A stretch of 64,000 nucleotides of DNA from Cryptomeria japonica (Eukaryota; Streptophyta; Pinopsida; Cupressales; Cupressaceae), in NCBI RefSeq assembly GCF_030272615.1, contig NC_081415.1:599893644-599957643 (forward strand), given 5' to 3'. Below the pieces are notes generated by a model. The model was given only the letters and a program-made list of their open reading frames with translations. It was not told the DNA's origin and did no database searches. The position numbers and the translations under genes are program-made. Shown here piece by piece: positions 34,219 through 47,164 of this stretch (position 1 is the stretch's first letter; every line of letters starts with the position of its first letter).

Positions 34219-36917
34219 AAGGTTCTGGTACTACCTCTTTAAAACTAGATTCTGGCATTTCCTTACAACTTTGTGATATTCTCTTTGTACCTGGTATTAA
34301 AAGAAATCTTATTTCCATTTCTGCCTTAAAAGATAAGGGTTTGCAAATAGCATTTTCTGAAGGGAAAGTACTCGCTAGGCCTAAGAAATCTAATTTCAAA
34401 TCTGCTAGTATTATTGGAAAAGCTCTCATTCATGAGACCCTTGAATCATGCACTCTCGGTAAAATGGTTAAAGGTATGCCTAAACTCAGTTTATCTTATG
34501 ATGATGCTTGTAAAGGTTGTGCAATGGGCAAGAATGTGAAGAATCCTTTTCATAAAAGCGATAGTAGGGCTAAAGAAAGGTTAGAATTTATTCATTCGGA
34601 TTTATGTGGTCCTATGTCTGTAGCATCTCCTAACGGTTTCCTACATTATGTTATCTTCATAGATGATTTCTCTAGAAAAACATGGATCTATTTTCTTAAA
34701 TCTAAAGAGTCTGAAGAAGTCCTAAACAGATTTAAAGAATTCAAAGCCTTAGTTGAAAATACTACAGGAAATCGAATCAAATGTCTGAGGTCTGACAATG
34801 GAGGTGAATACACCTCAAGTATTTTTTATGACTTTTGTATTAAAGTAGGAATCAAGAGGGAGTTTTGTGTTCCCTACAATCCTCAGCAAAATGGAGTTGC
34901 TGAAAGAAAGAACAGGACCATTGTTGAAGTTGCAAGAGCCATGATCCATGATCAAGACCTGCAACCTTTTCTATGGGCGGAAGCATCCAAAACAACAGTG
35001 TATATTCAGAATAGATGTCCTCATCGCGCCCTAAAGGATGTGACTCCCGAAGAAGCCTTTACAGGAATCAAACCTGACATCAATCATCTAAGGATATTCG
35101 GGAGCCCGATGTATGTTCATGTGCCTAAAGAAAAACGAACCAAGTTGGATCCATCTGGAAAGAAAGGCATCTTAGTGGGATACAACGAATCTTCCAAAGC
35201 TTTCAGGATTTACATTTCAGGTCAAAGGTATGTTGAGGTAAGTAGAGATGTAACTTTTGAAGATATTGCTTTCAAAAGATCTAAAGGTTCATTATCCAAC
35301 AATAATGATATGGAAATTGAAAATCAAGATTCAATAGTTGATGCTAACCCTGAGATACAGGAGGAGCCCACTGACCTTCCAGATCGGGTTGTTCAGAATG
35401 ACTCATTAGAGACTATGCTCCCTACCGATATACCTCAGGATATTGTGGTCTGCAAGAAGAGACCACTTTGGGTTAGAAACACGATTCAAGATGCTAAAGG
35501 TTTTGCTGCTCCCAGAGGAACCTTTAGAGATAGCAAGAGATTCCAAAATCACGTCAACTACATTTTTGTGATGTGCAATATCATCGAGTCTGAACCTCAC
35601 AATGTCGAAGAAGCTATGTCCCATTATGCTTGGAAATTAGCCATGGATGAAGAGTATGGGTCTATCATCAAGAATGATGTCTGGGACATTGTACCCAGAC
35701 CCAAAGGTAAGTCTGTTGTTTCCTCTAAATGGTTGTTTAAAATTAAGCATAATGCTGATGGTAGTATCGAAAAATATAAAGCTAGGTTTGTAGCTCGTGG
35801 TTTCTCTCAAAAGAAAGGAATAGATTATGAAGAAACTTTTGCCCCTGTTGTTAGATATACCTCTATTAGATCTATAATAGCTATTGCTGTAGCCAAAGGT
35901 TGGGAGCTGCATCAAATGGACGTTAAGACAACCTTCCTCAATGGTGTCATTGAGGAGGAAGTCTATATTGAGCAACCAGAAGGTTATGTAATCCATAAAA
36001 GAGATTCTCATGTTTGCAGGTTGAAGAAAGCCTTATATGGGCTCAAACAGGCTCCTCGTGCCTGGTATGAAAGAATTGATAAGTATTTACTAAGCTTAGG
36101 ATTTTGCAAGAATGATGCTGATGCTAACATTTACTTGAAAGTTTATAATGATGAGATGCTTATTTTAGTTTTGTATGTGGATGATTTATTTCTCACTGGT
36201 GAAAGTAAATTAATCATAAGATGTAAGAAGGAATTAGCCTCAAAATTTGAAATGAAGGATTTAGGTCTAATGCACTACTTCCTAGGGTTAGAAGTATGGC
36301 AAAGATCCAATGAAATTTTTCTAAGTCAAGTAAAATATACTATTGATATTTTGAAAAGATTTAGAATGATAGATTGTAAACCTATGCATACTCCTATGGA
36401 ATCTAACTTAAAGAAGTTAAGTGTTTCTGCAACTAACTCGGATTTTGCAGATCCATCTGAGTACAGACAGTTGATTGGTTCCCTGATGTACCTAGTCAAT
36501 ACTAGGTCAGATATCTGTTATGCTGTGAATGCTCTCAGCCAGTTCACGAGCTTACCTAAACTTGTTCACTTAGTTGCTGCTAAGCACATCCTAAGATACT
36601 TGCGTGGCACGATTGGTTATGGGCTGAAGTATTCACTTAATACCTCAATCCTCTTGGAAGGCTACTCAGATTCAGATTGGGCAGGAAGTGTCAAGGACAG
36701 GAAAAGTACTTCAGGGATCTGCTTCAACTTAGGCTCTGCAGTGATCTCTTGGGCATGTAGAAAGCAATCTTCGGTAGCATTAAGCACTGCAGAAGTTGAG
36801 TACATTGCCGCATCTATTGCATCTAGAGAAGCAGTGTGGCTTCACAAGCTCCTTGTTGGATTATTTGGTCAAGCTAGTGGTCCTACCACCATTCATTGTA
36901 ATAATCAAGCTGTATAA
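34219..36917 (+). CDS. Copia integrase, reverse transcriptase and partial RNase H
   Basis: The frame is open throughout, with its first ATG at 34341; the true polyprotein would enter from gag-protease by a one-base change near 34215. Features in order: GAG-pre-integrase zinc region (about 34440-34560), integrase core with the HSDLCGPM, FIDDFSRKTW and SDNGGEYTS blocks and NGVAERKNRTI, integrase C-terminal GKKGILVGY, RT with KARFVARGFSQ and catalytic LYVDDLFLTG (near 36170), then RNase H with SDSDWAG and LSTAEVEYIAA. A second frame change occurs at about 36915, just before the terminal RNase H block. Known role: reverse transcription and integration of the element. Confidence 0.9.
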
Positions 36918-36919
36918 AG

Positions 36920-37153
36920 ATGTCAGTAAATCCCGTATTTCATGATCGATCCAAACATGTGGAAACACACTATCATTTCATTAGAGACATGGTGCAAAGA
37001 GGCGCTATTCATCTAAAGTACATTAGCACAGATGAACAGATTGCGGACATCCTTACCAAACCGTTATCTAGGGTGAAGTTCGAGTACTTTAGAGACAAAC
37101 TTGGTGTTGTGGAAAACAAAACCCTGATTGAGAGGGAGCTTCAATCTCAGTGA
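36920..37153 (+). pseudogene. C-terminal RNase H tail of the copia polyprotein, frameshifted
   Basis: NPVFHDRSKHVETHYHFIRD, the HIKYISTDEQIADILTKPL-type block (here HLKYIST...) and a short C-terminus are the normal end of a copia polyprotein. They lie in a different frame from the upstream pol ORF. The stop is at 37151-37153. Confidence 0.85.
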
Positions 37154-37164
37154 CTCTATCTGCA

Positions 37165-37400
37165 ACAGTTTGAATCATTCTTTTGCTTGTGTGCAAGAAT
37201 GAATTATGTCCAATCTATGCTTGTGTGCTAGATGGAAAATTGTAATTATGTGAAGACCCACTTTTGTATTACACTTTCTATGCTTGTGTGCTAGAACCAT
37301 CCTATGCTCGTGTGCTAGGTGGAAGATGTAATTCTATGCTTGTGTGCTAGATCCATTCTATGCTTGTGTGCTAGATGGAACTCTAAAAGTTCAGATTATG
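37165..37400 (+). repeat. Short tandem repeat between RNase H and the 3' LTR
   Basis: The unit 'tctatgcttgtgtgctaga' or a close variant occurs six times, near 37174, 37213, 37279, 37299, 37333 and 37356, with irregular spacers such as 'tggaaaattgtaatt'. It lies in the untranslated tail before the PPT. Confidence 0.85.
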
Positions 37401-37419
37401 TATTCTCCTCTTCCCTAGT

Positions 37420-37429
37420 TAAGAGGGAG
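37420..37429 (+). other. Polypurine tract of the copia element
   Basis: The purine run aagagggag (37421-37429) directly abuts the TG of the 3' LTR, as expected for the plus-strand primer. Confidence 0.85.
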
Positions 37430-38089
37430 TGTGGTTTGTAACTAGGAAAGAGGGTTCGGATGTTGCCTTAGGGCAATCCGAACCCCTTCCCTTAAGCATA
37501 ACGTGGAGGACCGGCCCCAAAAAGGGTTAACGTGGCCCTAAAACAAAGACCAGCCCCATTCACCACACCACATTAAATTGGCGCCAAAATGAATATGCAA
37601 ATGGAGGCCGACTTAAAGAGTATGTGGGTTAAATGATCATATAAATAATGATCATTTACCAAACACAAACACATTGTTATTCCCTCTTGTGAAGCGAAAT
37701 ACCTCTGCAACTAAGCATGCAAAATTGAGAAGTAAAACTGGGCGAACTCATCCAAGAAGGTCAAAGGCATTGGTTGTTCCAGAATTCTGTTAGAGAGCAG
37801 ATTTGATGCAGACTTGGAATAATTAGAAGGGTAGATCTGACCATTAAACATGCAGATCTGATAAGAGGCTGAAGAGTTCAGCTGAGTATAGTATTGGTAC
37901 AATTCAGATTGAATACATAATCTGACCTGTGGGTCTTTAGTGCTGGGTTTTTCCTCCTTGGAGGTTTTCCCAGGGTATTTGTGTTTGTCTCCTATGCACT
38001 TACTTTCATTCTGTCATTACTTTATTTAATATTAGCAAATAATTAAAGACTGATAATCTGATTACTAATCTGGGTCACAAAATTTAACA
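37430..38089 (+). repeat. 3' LTR of the copia element
   Basis: Nearly identical to the 5' LTR except for scattered substitutions and the inverted hairpin loop gttgccttagggca at 37462-37475. The palindrome around the TATA box is preserved. Confidence 0.95.
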
Positions 38090-40099
38090 GGGACACCCTC
38101 TTGAGTCTAAGCTGAGCTCTAAGAGTAGGAGAGAAAACCCACTCCTTTACCGGCAATAGTCACCAGCTTCATGGAATTGGGCTGCACAACAGCAACATCT
38201 ATTGTGGAGTTTGAGGCCATCATTATGTAAAATGCTATTTAAAATTTGATTTTTGCCACTTTAAATTCCATCTTGTGCATGTGCTTCTCAACAGTGCTTC
38301 ATGTGATTGATTGGTTGAATGCCTGAAATTTATAATTTTTTAGAGCAGAACTTTTTATAAAGATATCTTTCAATTTCTTCCACACATTTATATGACTTTT
38401 TTTTTTTTCGATTGAATGGAAATGTAGACTTCTATGATCAAAATCATGCATGGCTATTAATGGACAAGGACCCCATAACTTTTGAATGAACATGATTTGA
38501 GAGAACAAAAATGTGGAAAATTACAAAAAATTCAACAAGAAACAAATTAAGAAAATTTCTATATAAAATTTTAAAAAAGGGAAGATTTGGATATATGTCA
38601 AAATCAGAAATTTTGATAACATCAGTTTGGTAACCATTGCACCCCTCTTTAGCTGGTCTTTTTAAATATAGAAGTTAATTTAGTTAAAACCACCTCATTT
38701 TTCTTTCCACTTTCTGCGTATCATCTGCCTCACGTGATATAAAGGAAGTCTCATCTAGTTTTTATGCCTTCGACACTATAATTTGATTTACAAAGGAACT
38801 GACCTTTCCACTGATATACATTTGTGAATCATTCTTGTTTTTTATTGGAAGATCCTGGTCTCTGGGCTTGAATTTTCATAAGTTCTACCTGGGGCTGATT
38901 CTATGACTGGGCAGTCATTTTCACATGTGCATCAATAGTATGTTGTAGAAGTCTTAATTCTTGAATGTGGCCACACTTCCCTGTTGTCCAGATTCACCAA
39001 AAATTGAATACTCAGTTTTTTGAAATTTTTGTCATTTTAAAATCGAAGGGGAGAAAATGGCAAGTCAGCTTTGGTATAGCTGTTATAGAACTTATCTTCT
39101 CAGCTGGGAACTACGACAAGCACAGATGCATATAAATGTTATCAAAAGCCACAATAATAATCCAGAAATAATTCTCATTATTATGCTATGCTATGCTGTT
39201 TTTGTTTTATCGCAATGTGCACTGAGGTTTCCTTATTAGCTTTCATGCTATCAGTTAAAAACTTAAATTCTGCCTACATTAGTCTTTTTATGAAAGGAGG
39301 AATACATTAGGAGTAGCACACAACTATCTAAGTAGGAACTGATGATGGGTGGTGATAGCAATGCCATTGCTTTTGTGGTGATGACTTTGATGAACACATT
39401 GATCCTTTTGGCTTTCTCCCAACATCTCTGGTTTTATGTGTGATGACATTTACTGGGCCTTTAGTGCCCCTTCTTGTGTTCTTTGGGCCATTCCTCTGAA
39501 AGTTCTATCAGCTTCCGAATTCAAATTATTAGATTTGCCTATCAGTAAAAATAAGGAAGTGAGGAAGATTGCATAAGTGTTTTTTGTCTAATTTATCCTT
39601 AAAATGGACTGAATACAATAGATATACAGTGAAAATTTGGATTGGAACACCAAAACAGAGAACCCCTATAGTTAGGGCTAAAAACCTACCAACACCTGTA
39701 GGACTTAAACACTGAAACTGTCTTGTAAACTCGCAGTAACTTAATGCAGATAAGCAATGCCAGCCAATTTTCGTGTCTGATCTTGTATTCCAATAGCTCA
39801 CATGTAGGAAATCTATTATGTGATCCTTATGGCTTTTAGTTTTTTAGTACCTTGTGAATCTAACTATCTTAATGATAAGAATAATTGTTCGTGTATGATT
39901 ATGATTTTTATTAATTGAAAATGCTTTATATCCTAATTGGAAATTAGAATTATCATTTACTTTTTTAAATAGTTATTCTCAAAGTCTAATTGTGCGACTG
40001 ATCGAGCTCTTGTGCACGCTTTAACAAGTTTTAGATTATAAGTTTGTGCCATGAATGGGCAAATGCAAAACAGACTGAATTTGCTACTCTTTGTGTCAG
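38090..40099. other. Low-copy-looking spacer or intron
   Basis: There is no long ORF and no obvious TE structure. A 33-codon minus-strand frame starting MASNSTIDVAVVQPNSMK (38119-38220) is the only coding-like piece and was not accepted as a gene. Because the exon at 40100 begins at a splice acceptor, at least the right part of this stretch is probably an intron. Confidence 0.4.
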
Positions 40100-40410
40100 G
40101 TTATATCTTTTTGGAAAATAAAAAGAGGGCTCCAGATGTAATTGAAGTTGTAGAAAAGGTTCCGGATGTTGTTGAAGACAGGACTGTTGTGAAGGAGACA
40201 AAGAGTGAAACCTTACCAAGTACCAAAGTGGTGATAACACCACCAACACCTCCACAAATTTCGGCAGAAGAACAGCGCCAGCTTTATAAATGGATGTTGG
40301 AGGAGAAGAGGAAGATAAAGGCAACCGACCCAGCAGAGAAGAAACGTATTGATGAAGAGAAGGCCATGCTCAAGAAGTTGATCAGAAGTAAAGAAATACC
40401 TAATATTTAA
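40100..40410 (+). CDS. Probable terminal exon of a host gene, unidentified
   Basis: A pyrimidine-rich tract and TTGTGTCAG (ending 40099) look like a 3' splice site, entered after the first base of a codon. The exon then encodes about 103 residues ending EIPNI before taa at 40408-40410. The N-terminal half is acidic and valine-rich (VIEVVEKVPDVVED) and the middle is proline/threonine-rich (VVITPPTPPQISAEE). The C-terminus is a charged helix with AEEQRQLYKWMLEEKRKIK and KKRIDEEKAMLKKLIRSK. The phase, clean frame and AT-rich 3' flank support a real exon. I believe this helical tail is conserved in plants but cannot name the protein. Upstream exons are not visible and may lie beyond the TE cluster. 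Confidence 0.6.
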
Positions 40411-42780
40411 AAAATGCTGCCCAATAAATGGTTGATTTTACCGATGAATGTTGTATATGGTTGTATGTCATGTTTTAATGTTGTTGAAACTATATGATGC
40501 AATTTGGAAAGCAACAGGAAATGCCAGATAGCCAAATACTTGGGACTTCAGTTGGTATTTAGAACCTTATTTGGGGTTTATATTACATGTTTGCTCAACT
40601 ATTTTTTGATGATGTTCTTGTTCTTGTACTTAGTTGCTGTACAGATGTTATTTGAAATGAAAAAAAGCTGTTGATAGTTGCCATAAAGATTTCTTTGCCC
40701 TTTAGACATGTGATGTTTATTCTTTTGTAACCTATTTTGATTCACAAAGCAGTACAATATCTATAATTATGACTGCAACATAACTTGAAAACTTTTGAAG
40801 ATTAATTTTTTGGACGAAATAAACCATCTGATTTGTGTTGTCATGGATTCTGTCACTTTATGCACATTTTCCTCCAGGGTAGCTTTTCTATGAATGTAAT
40901 GAGGACTAATGCTAGATGAGGAAAGTTGATAATTTTTTAATTATTAATAATTATTGGAAGACAAAGTTACAACCAAGTTGTCGGTCAAATGAGCTTTATC
41001 AAAGAGGGTTATACGAGTTCAAATATTTTCACCGACTGAAAAAAATTATATGGCCAAAAATATCGCAAAAATGGCCTTCACGTCACTAATTGGACACCGT
41101 TGCCCCTTATTGCTCACAGGACTGAAATACAAAGTCGGGAGATCAATTATTTTTTTTGTGAGCTTCCTCCTTTACCGTGCATAATGTAGCACAGTAAAGG
41201 GAAATTCAGGATCATTTTTAATGAATATTAAGGATTTTAGACAATTTTTAGTAAGACGTTACTTTCTAAATGAATATCTTGTTTTATGATCATATTTGCG
41301 TCTAAATATGTAAGTATAAAATTCAAACAGTCCTTGTTACCATTGTTTGGTCTAATAGCGGGTTACTAAGATCTTCACGATGAAATAAAAAATAACATTT
41401 TAGTGTCCTCGAGAGCCTGTTCAAGGTCACATGAATACTCTTTATTCAGTGCATTGCATGGAACAAATTGGCTGTAGAAATTTGCAGTGATAATCTTGAT
41501 GGTTTATATATCAGGTTTTTGAAAATGTTACTACATTATGTAGTTTGCAGTAGCTATTTTTAGGTTAATAGAGTTGCAAGGATTTTTCTTCCAGATATAC
41601 ACCCAAAGTGAAATGCTTTTTGTTTTGGAGGTTTACAAATATATATACAGCCAAAAGTTGATGCCAGAAAAAAGCTAAATACAAGGATTTTGAATGGCGT
41701 AAGTTTTCCTTTGTGTTGGAATATCAAGATAAACATGTGGTTTCAAGTGTTTTGGAAAATTAATTAATTAATTTCATTCTCAGACCCATGCTATCAATTA
41801 TCGATACCGAGTGTTTCATTCTGTGGAAATATCAAAGAAACATTTGGTTTCAAGTGCTTGGAAAGATAATCTTTTCATTACATTCGCAAGCATAAATTGC
41901 AGCCGACCACTTAGATCTTGAGATTTGGGTTTTGAACTTCCCAGCTATCATGAACATTGCTCTCTTGTCATCTTGAAGCTTGTCCTTAGGCAAGAGGAAT
42001 TGTGGAATATTACTATTCCTCAGTGGGAACTAATATCCCTCTCTTATTGAACATTTCAAAAGAAAGAAGATTGTGTCGGGCACGTATGGTTCCTCAAACG
42101 TTTAAAATTTAAAAGAGCCACATTCTTTGGGGTGTTGTCTTATGGCGAAGGCTTCTTCCGATTGTATGGTACCGTTGCCGCATGATTGCAGCTTTCCTCC
42201 ACCTTGAGAGTATCGTTCCGTGACCTAGAGTTGTTAGTTCTCATTGAGCTGTTATACATTATGATGCAGTCTTCCTGCACGTAACTTAGCCAACTTTTCG
42301 GAAGGTGGCTTTGTTGGGATTCAATTAGCAATGCAGGCAGAATAGTCTTAAAGGGGAACTCAATTAGCAATGCAAGGAGAATAATCTCAAAAGCGGATTA
42401 GCAGAAATATGGTGTATGTCCATAGGCACCTCCTTTATATGACATTGGGAGTGTAAACACATCGCTATAACATTGCAGTGGGATGAAATAAATTGCAGTA
42501 ATCCTCATTCAGATTGCATGCGTTTAAATGCCTTCCAGAGAGGTTTATCAAAAACTTAGGAGTTTTGATAAATTACTACTCTTACTGTGCATTCTCTTAA
42601 GAGAAGACGTTCTGAAGAGAAGACGTTTGACTGTATGTGGGTTTTTGGATTCAACTATGTACATATTTGATAAATATATAGGGTTGAATCCAACAGCACT
42701 ATTACATAACTTCATGGACATAGGGCAATGGAAAATGCGTGACTTTTGAGCATGTTACAATATGCAAACTTGGGAATCAA
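40411..42780. other. 3' flank and intergenic DNA, no gene
   Basis: AT-rich. The first few hundred bases would be the 3' UTR of the exon. An imperfect direct repeat of about 120 bp ('tttcaagtg-tt-ggaaa') occurs near 41740 and 41850. No ORF is convincing. Confidence 0.4.
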
Positions 42781-43020
42781 CATCTATAATCATTAGTATA
42801 AATATCTTAAATATATCTATCTAAAAAAACACCAAAGCTATTTTATTTACTTAATAATTCAAAATTATTTTATTTACTTAATAATTCAAAATTATTTTAT
42901 TTACTAGGTCATTCATTTATTTTCTTAAATATATCTATCTAAAAAATACCAAAGCTATTTTATTTACTTAAGAATTCAAAATTATTTTATTCACTTCGTC
43001 ATTCATTTATTTTATTTTTA
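42781..43020. repeat. AT-rich short tandem repeat
   Basis: 'ttatttacttaataattcaaaatta' units repeat near 42842-42905. A larger unit starting 'cttaaatatatctatctaaaaaa' recurs at about 42808 and 42924, so a short repeat is nested within a ~115-bp duplication. Confidence 0.75.
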
Positions 43021-44988
43021 TTTTGAAAAATATAGTAAATATTATATAGTTATATGTCTACTTTTTATATTTTCATTAAATATTCATCATTTGATATATA
43101 AGTAACTATCAAATTTAATTAATGTTTTTTACATGGTCACAATGTGAAATACCTCTTGACGAAATTAAGTAAAATGACCACATAACCTCTTGAATGTTAT
43201 TATTATTCCATTTGTTTTTTTACTTTTGTTATTGTTTCTAGTCATTGAGAGGCTCAATTCAAATAGTGCTCATTCACATCATATACATTGTCTTTGACGC
43301 TACACTGGAAGACCCCAGCAATCTGTAATACAATTAGTTTCTACAATAGGCTTCGAGTTGTTAACAATGCTCTCCGTATCTTTGTAGAGAAAGTTATGCT
43401 GTGTAACCCAACTCTGAAATCAATGGTTAGTTCTATCTAGTGCTTTGATAGGTAAGCTGTACAATGGGCTAATTTTGCATGGATTTTGCCACATTTTCCG
43501 TTTTTCACTACTTCAATGGGTGTCAAATTATTTTGTTTTCTCATGGTACACAGTTAAAAAAACACAGTGCATAAAAGCTTGTTTCTCTGGTTTTTGGGTG
43601 TTGTGTTCTTTTCCTCCATCATGTATTTCACTGTCCCCTGGGAACCTTGGGTTTAAAATTGCATCCCAAGAAAAGGGCCACCATACTTACATAATCAAAT
43701 AATTTAATACAATATTATAATAAAAATTTCAAAATATTCTATTATTTAGATGGTGACCAAGTCATCTAAAAAGTGGGTTTTGGGTCCTACAGGTTTGAGT
43801 ATGCACACTCAAATTGTTTTATAATGGGTCTGGATATGGGTATATGTTCATTATATGATTGCATAGATCTTTGACTAAATAGATTGTTGAATAGATCATT
43901 GGGTTAAAATGGGAGTTCAATTAATCACATCATCTGGATCTATGTTATGGAAGTGACTGTTTTCAGGTGCTCATCGTCAGATTTTGTGAATGAGTAGGCT
44001 TGGATTTTGTCGGCCTACAAGGGTATTGGCTCACTTCATAGATAATAATATTTCTATGAAAGTACTCATTCAACTTATTAACATGGTCAAATTATTGAAT
44101 ATGATGGTGTGTCTTTCTTTCTCCTTTTCCCATCATTTCGCCCCTTCCTTTGCAGTCCATGCTTTTGGTTGAATACTTTCCACACATGGTTTGACAGTGA
44201 TTTCTTTTTCTAAATTGCATTTGAATTTTTTAGGTTTTCTTCAAAGGATGTTGTGTGCTTTTAAGCAATTCTTGTAACCTACACCTTTTGGCCCTTACTG
44301 AATTATACTTTTGGTTGGGGCCTTATTTTGAGATGCTCGTTGATGTAAGCATTTGATCCTGCAACACTGTTCCCTTTTTGAATACTCATATAGAGCATCC
44401 ATGAGTGATGCCATTATCATTCAAATTAGGCACATGCAATTTTATTGAATACAGTGTTGTGTAATCTCGTCTTTTATCAATGGACATATTGTTATACATC
44501 ATCAATGTTTAGAAAACATTTTTATTGGTAATAGTTTTAAATGTAGAGCTTATAACAATGGGGCATGAGTTCAATTATTAGATTATGAATAAAAATAATG
44601 ATGTAAAATGATTTTGATTATCAATATTTTGAAGATGGTATTTAAAGTATGTTATGTGAATAATGATTTTTGTTTTTTATAGTAATTTTAATTTTGTCAT
44701 ATTATTTAATATTATATTAAATGATTGTTTGATCTTATATTGTTTAATATATAAAATTATAAGAATTTGTAAGAGGTTAAGTAGAATTGCATTGAGGTAT
44801 ACAATTCTATATGAAAAGTGATTTTGACAATAAAAGTATTATGAAAATCAAAATATGTTTTATTCAATAAATTAAAATCATATAATAAGTTAAATATTAA
44901 TATCAATTAACTTTGTTTAAATTATATTTATAAATTATATAGAATAGAAATTCCAAAACATATATTTATCACTAAACATGATTATTTA
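43021..44988. other. Intergenic, no gene seen
   Basis: AT-rich, with only short unconvincing frames and no recognised TE boundary. Confidence 0.4.
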
Positions 44989-46172
44989 TGTAGCATTGTA
45001 AATTGTAACCTTGTATGATTTACACCTTCCTATGCCCTTGCTTTAGCGTATCCCATCTTAGCTCTCTCTCAAGTTCATTTTTGGCCTTTTAACCTCAAAA
45101 TTGATGTCATCTTTCTGCACCGAGAACTGAACCTTTGCCTTGGGCTGTGCACTCTCCTTTCTCGCTTGTTTGCCCAATTTTTGGTGGATAGGGGCACCCG
45201 GGGTGTCTTGGTCTAGGACAATGAGACCCAAAGCATCTTGGTCCTCCTTAAAACATGACCTATTTTGAATATGTCGGCGCACTTCCCCTTCCTAGTGTTG
45301 GCGGTCGACCTAATCGGCAAATTACCTTGGTAACCCCATATAAGATCATCTTTTTTATTTATTTTCATCATCCGCTATAATCCATTATCCATTCACAATA
45401 TTGCATTCACATCCACACTTCATCAAGCACCTTCAAACATTCAAGGTAGCATTTCATCCCACCATATCCTTTCAACATCTTCAATATCATGGAGCAACAA
45501 ATTACATCGATCTTCATGCAAGCATGTGTTTGTCTTTGAGCCATTCATGTTTTTTCATGTTATTGCATCAACACTTGTGGTTACATACAAAGAGCATTGC
45601 ATCATCAACCTTCATCAATTGCAACAGATCTGAGGTATATCATTCAACATTTACTTCAACATTTCTAGTTACTATTTCAATTTAATTCAAGGGTTAATTC
45701 CAAACCTAGGGTTTGACTTAGGCAAACCCCTATCAACAACACATCTTCCCTTCTTTTTGTGTGTAGGTGACAAATTTAAAAGCTACAAACAAAGATTTTG
45801 GCAAAGGAGACAATGATGATTAGATCTAACTTTCGTGGAGGCAAAAAATAGAGGACTGGGGTGCCCCGGGCATCTTAGTCGGGTGAATTTTTGATGAACT
45901 TCTGGGAATAGATTTTGAGCGACATTCCAATTTTAAAAGTTTCTTGTTCATCTACATCTGATAGCCGCAATGTTGGTCTACCCCAAACATCCCGGTCTCG
46001 TACTTTCAGGCAAGATTTATTGACACAAGTTCCTCTTTAACCATTCTACTTGGATCTAGCTTCATGTCTCCATATCGAATTTGTAGCTTGTAGTTCATGT
46101 TATTTTATGTCAATTTTCCATCATTTGTCCTAGATCTAGCATTCAATTCCAAATCCCTTAAGTATCCTCGAC
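44989..46172 (+). repeat. 5' LTR of the old retroelement
   Basis: Similarity to 50217-51377 runs from TGTAGCATTGTAAATTG through 'aaatcccttaagtatcct'. It includes the shared 'gccttgggctgtg' and 'tttggtggataggggc' segments and several 'catcttggtc' motifs. Confidence 0.7.
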
Positions 46173-46620
46173 TTTAACAAAAGAGGGGGTAAAGTCTAAT
46201 CAACATTCCATTCCATTTGGGGTTAAATCTATTAATTTTACTCCTCTCTTTCATGTTTAGTGAAAATAAGTGAATTCATATTTATGGGTCCCTATTTCAC
46301 CACTAAACATTTTGGTGAACCCAACACTTCTTATATTTGCATTATTTATGATTTTTCACTTTCAGATTTGATATTTCATAATGAAATTTACAAAATCTGA
46401 TTGGTTTTCTATATCACATGTGATTACATTATTTATTAACTATTTTTATCAAAATCACGTGTTGGATAATAGCTTCTTCCATGTCATGTTGCTTGCATTC
46501 TTTCGTAGTACTTTCACATATTGCGTAATAAGGGTTTCAAAGATAATTCGTACTTATAAATCATTTTCCAAGGCTTCTATCTATGTTTCATGTTATATAA
46601 TGATATTTTAAAAGAAATTA

Positions 46621-47148
46621 ATGGAACATGTTGATTTCATAAAGGCTTTGGTAGATTATACCCTTGACAATCCTAGAGATGATATGGAAATGGCTAACAC
46701 TTGTGCCTCTCCCAGGGTATCTTATGAGGAAAGAATCAATATTCCTATCAATAATCTCTCTAAGAGGGAGGTATCATTGAATAGTAACATTGAACCATCC
46801 TCTTCTCATAGAGATACTTTGGTGCAAGGGGGGCAAGGAAAATATGTTAATCCTAGCACAACAATCACTCTAGATCCTCCTTATTCTCCTAGAGCTTATC
46901 TTAATCATCAACATATTTTGAGGAAATATGATGTTATGGTTATTATCCATGACCTATCCCCTGATATAACATTGAGAAAATATGAAACCTTAGATGATAA
47001 TGATCCTCCTCCCCAACCTAACAAAGTGGATATGAATAGTGGTGATCTAAAGGAGAATCTTCCTACGAAGGATATCCCTTCCTTGTCTATTCATCCCTTT
47101 GGCCCTTCAACATGTCCTTACAATTTTTTTTTTCAAATAAATCCATAA
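46621..47148 (+). CDS. Gag-like ORF remnant of the old retroelement
   Basis: A 175-codon frame rich in proline, asparagine and serine (MEHVDFIKALVDYTLDNPRD start), with no domain I recognise. It is in the expected place after the 5' LTR and before a G-patch frame, so it may be the linker between gag/protease and pol. It probably read into the next frame before mutation. Confidence 0.4.
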   Translation: MEHVDFIKALVDYTLDNPRDDMEMANTCASPRVSYEERINIPINNLSKREVSLNSNIEPSSSHRDTLVQGGQGKYVNPSTTITLDPPYSPRAYLNHQHILRKYDVMVIIHDLSPDITLRKYETLDDNDPPPQPNKVDMNSGDLKENLPTKDIPSLSIHPFGPSTCPYNFFFQINP

Positions 47149-47164
47149 TAAGAGTCCTTCACAA

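Larger units (their letters stand above)
32482..38089 (+). mobile_element. Ty1/copia retrotransposon with both LTRs
   Basis: The two LTRs are about 660 bp (32482-33142 and 37430-38089), beginning TGTGGTTTGTAACTAGG and ending AAAATTTAACA. A primer-binding site follows the first and a purine tract precedes the second. Flanking 5-mers aggac and gggac match at four of five positions. The domain order protease, integrase, RT, RNase H defines copia. The LTRs differ at roughly 15-20 sites, implying a moderately old insertion. Two frameshifts interrupt the polyprotein, so this copy is probably not autonomous. Confidence 0.95.

Noticed and set aside
38119-38220. 33-codon minus-strand frame starting MASNSTIDVAVVQPNSMK
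   Set aside because: It is too short, with no splice site or homologue I can name; it is adjacent to the copia insertion site, so a truncated exon remains possible but unsupported.
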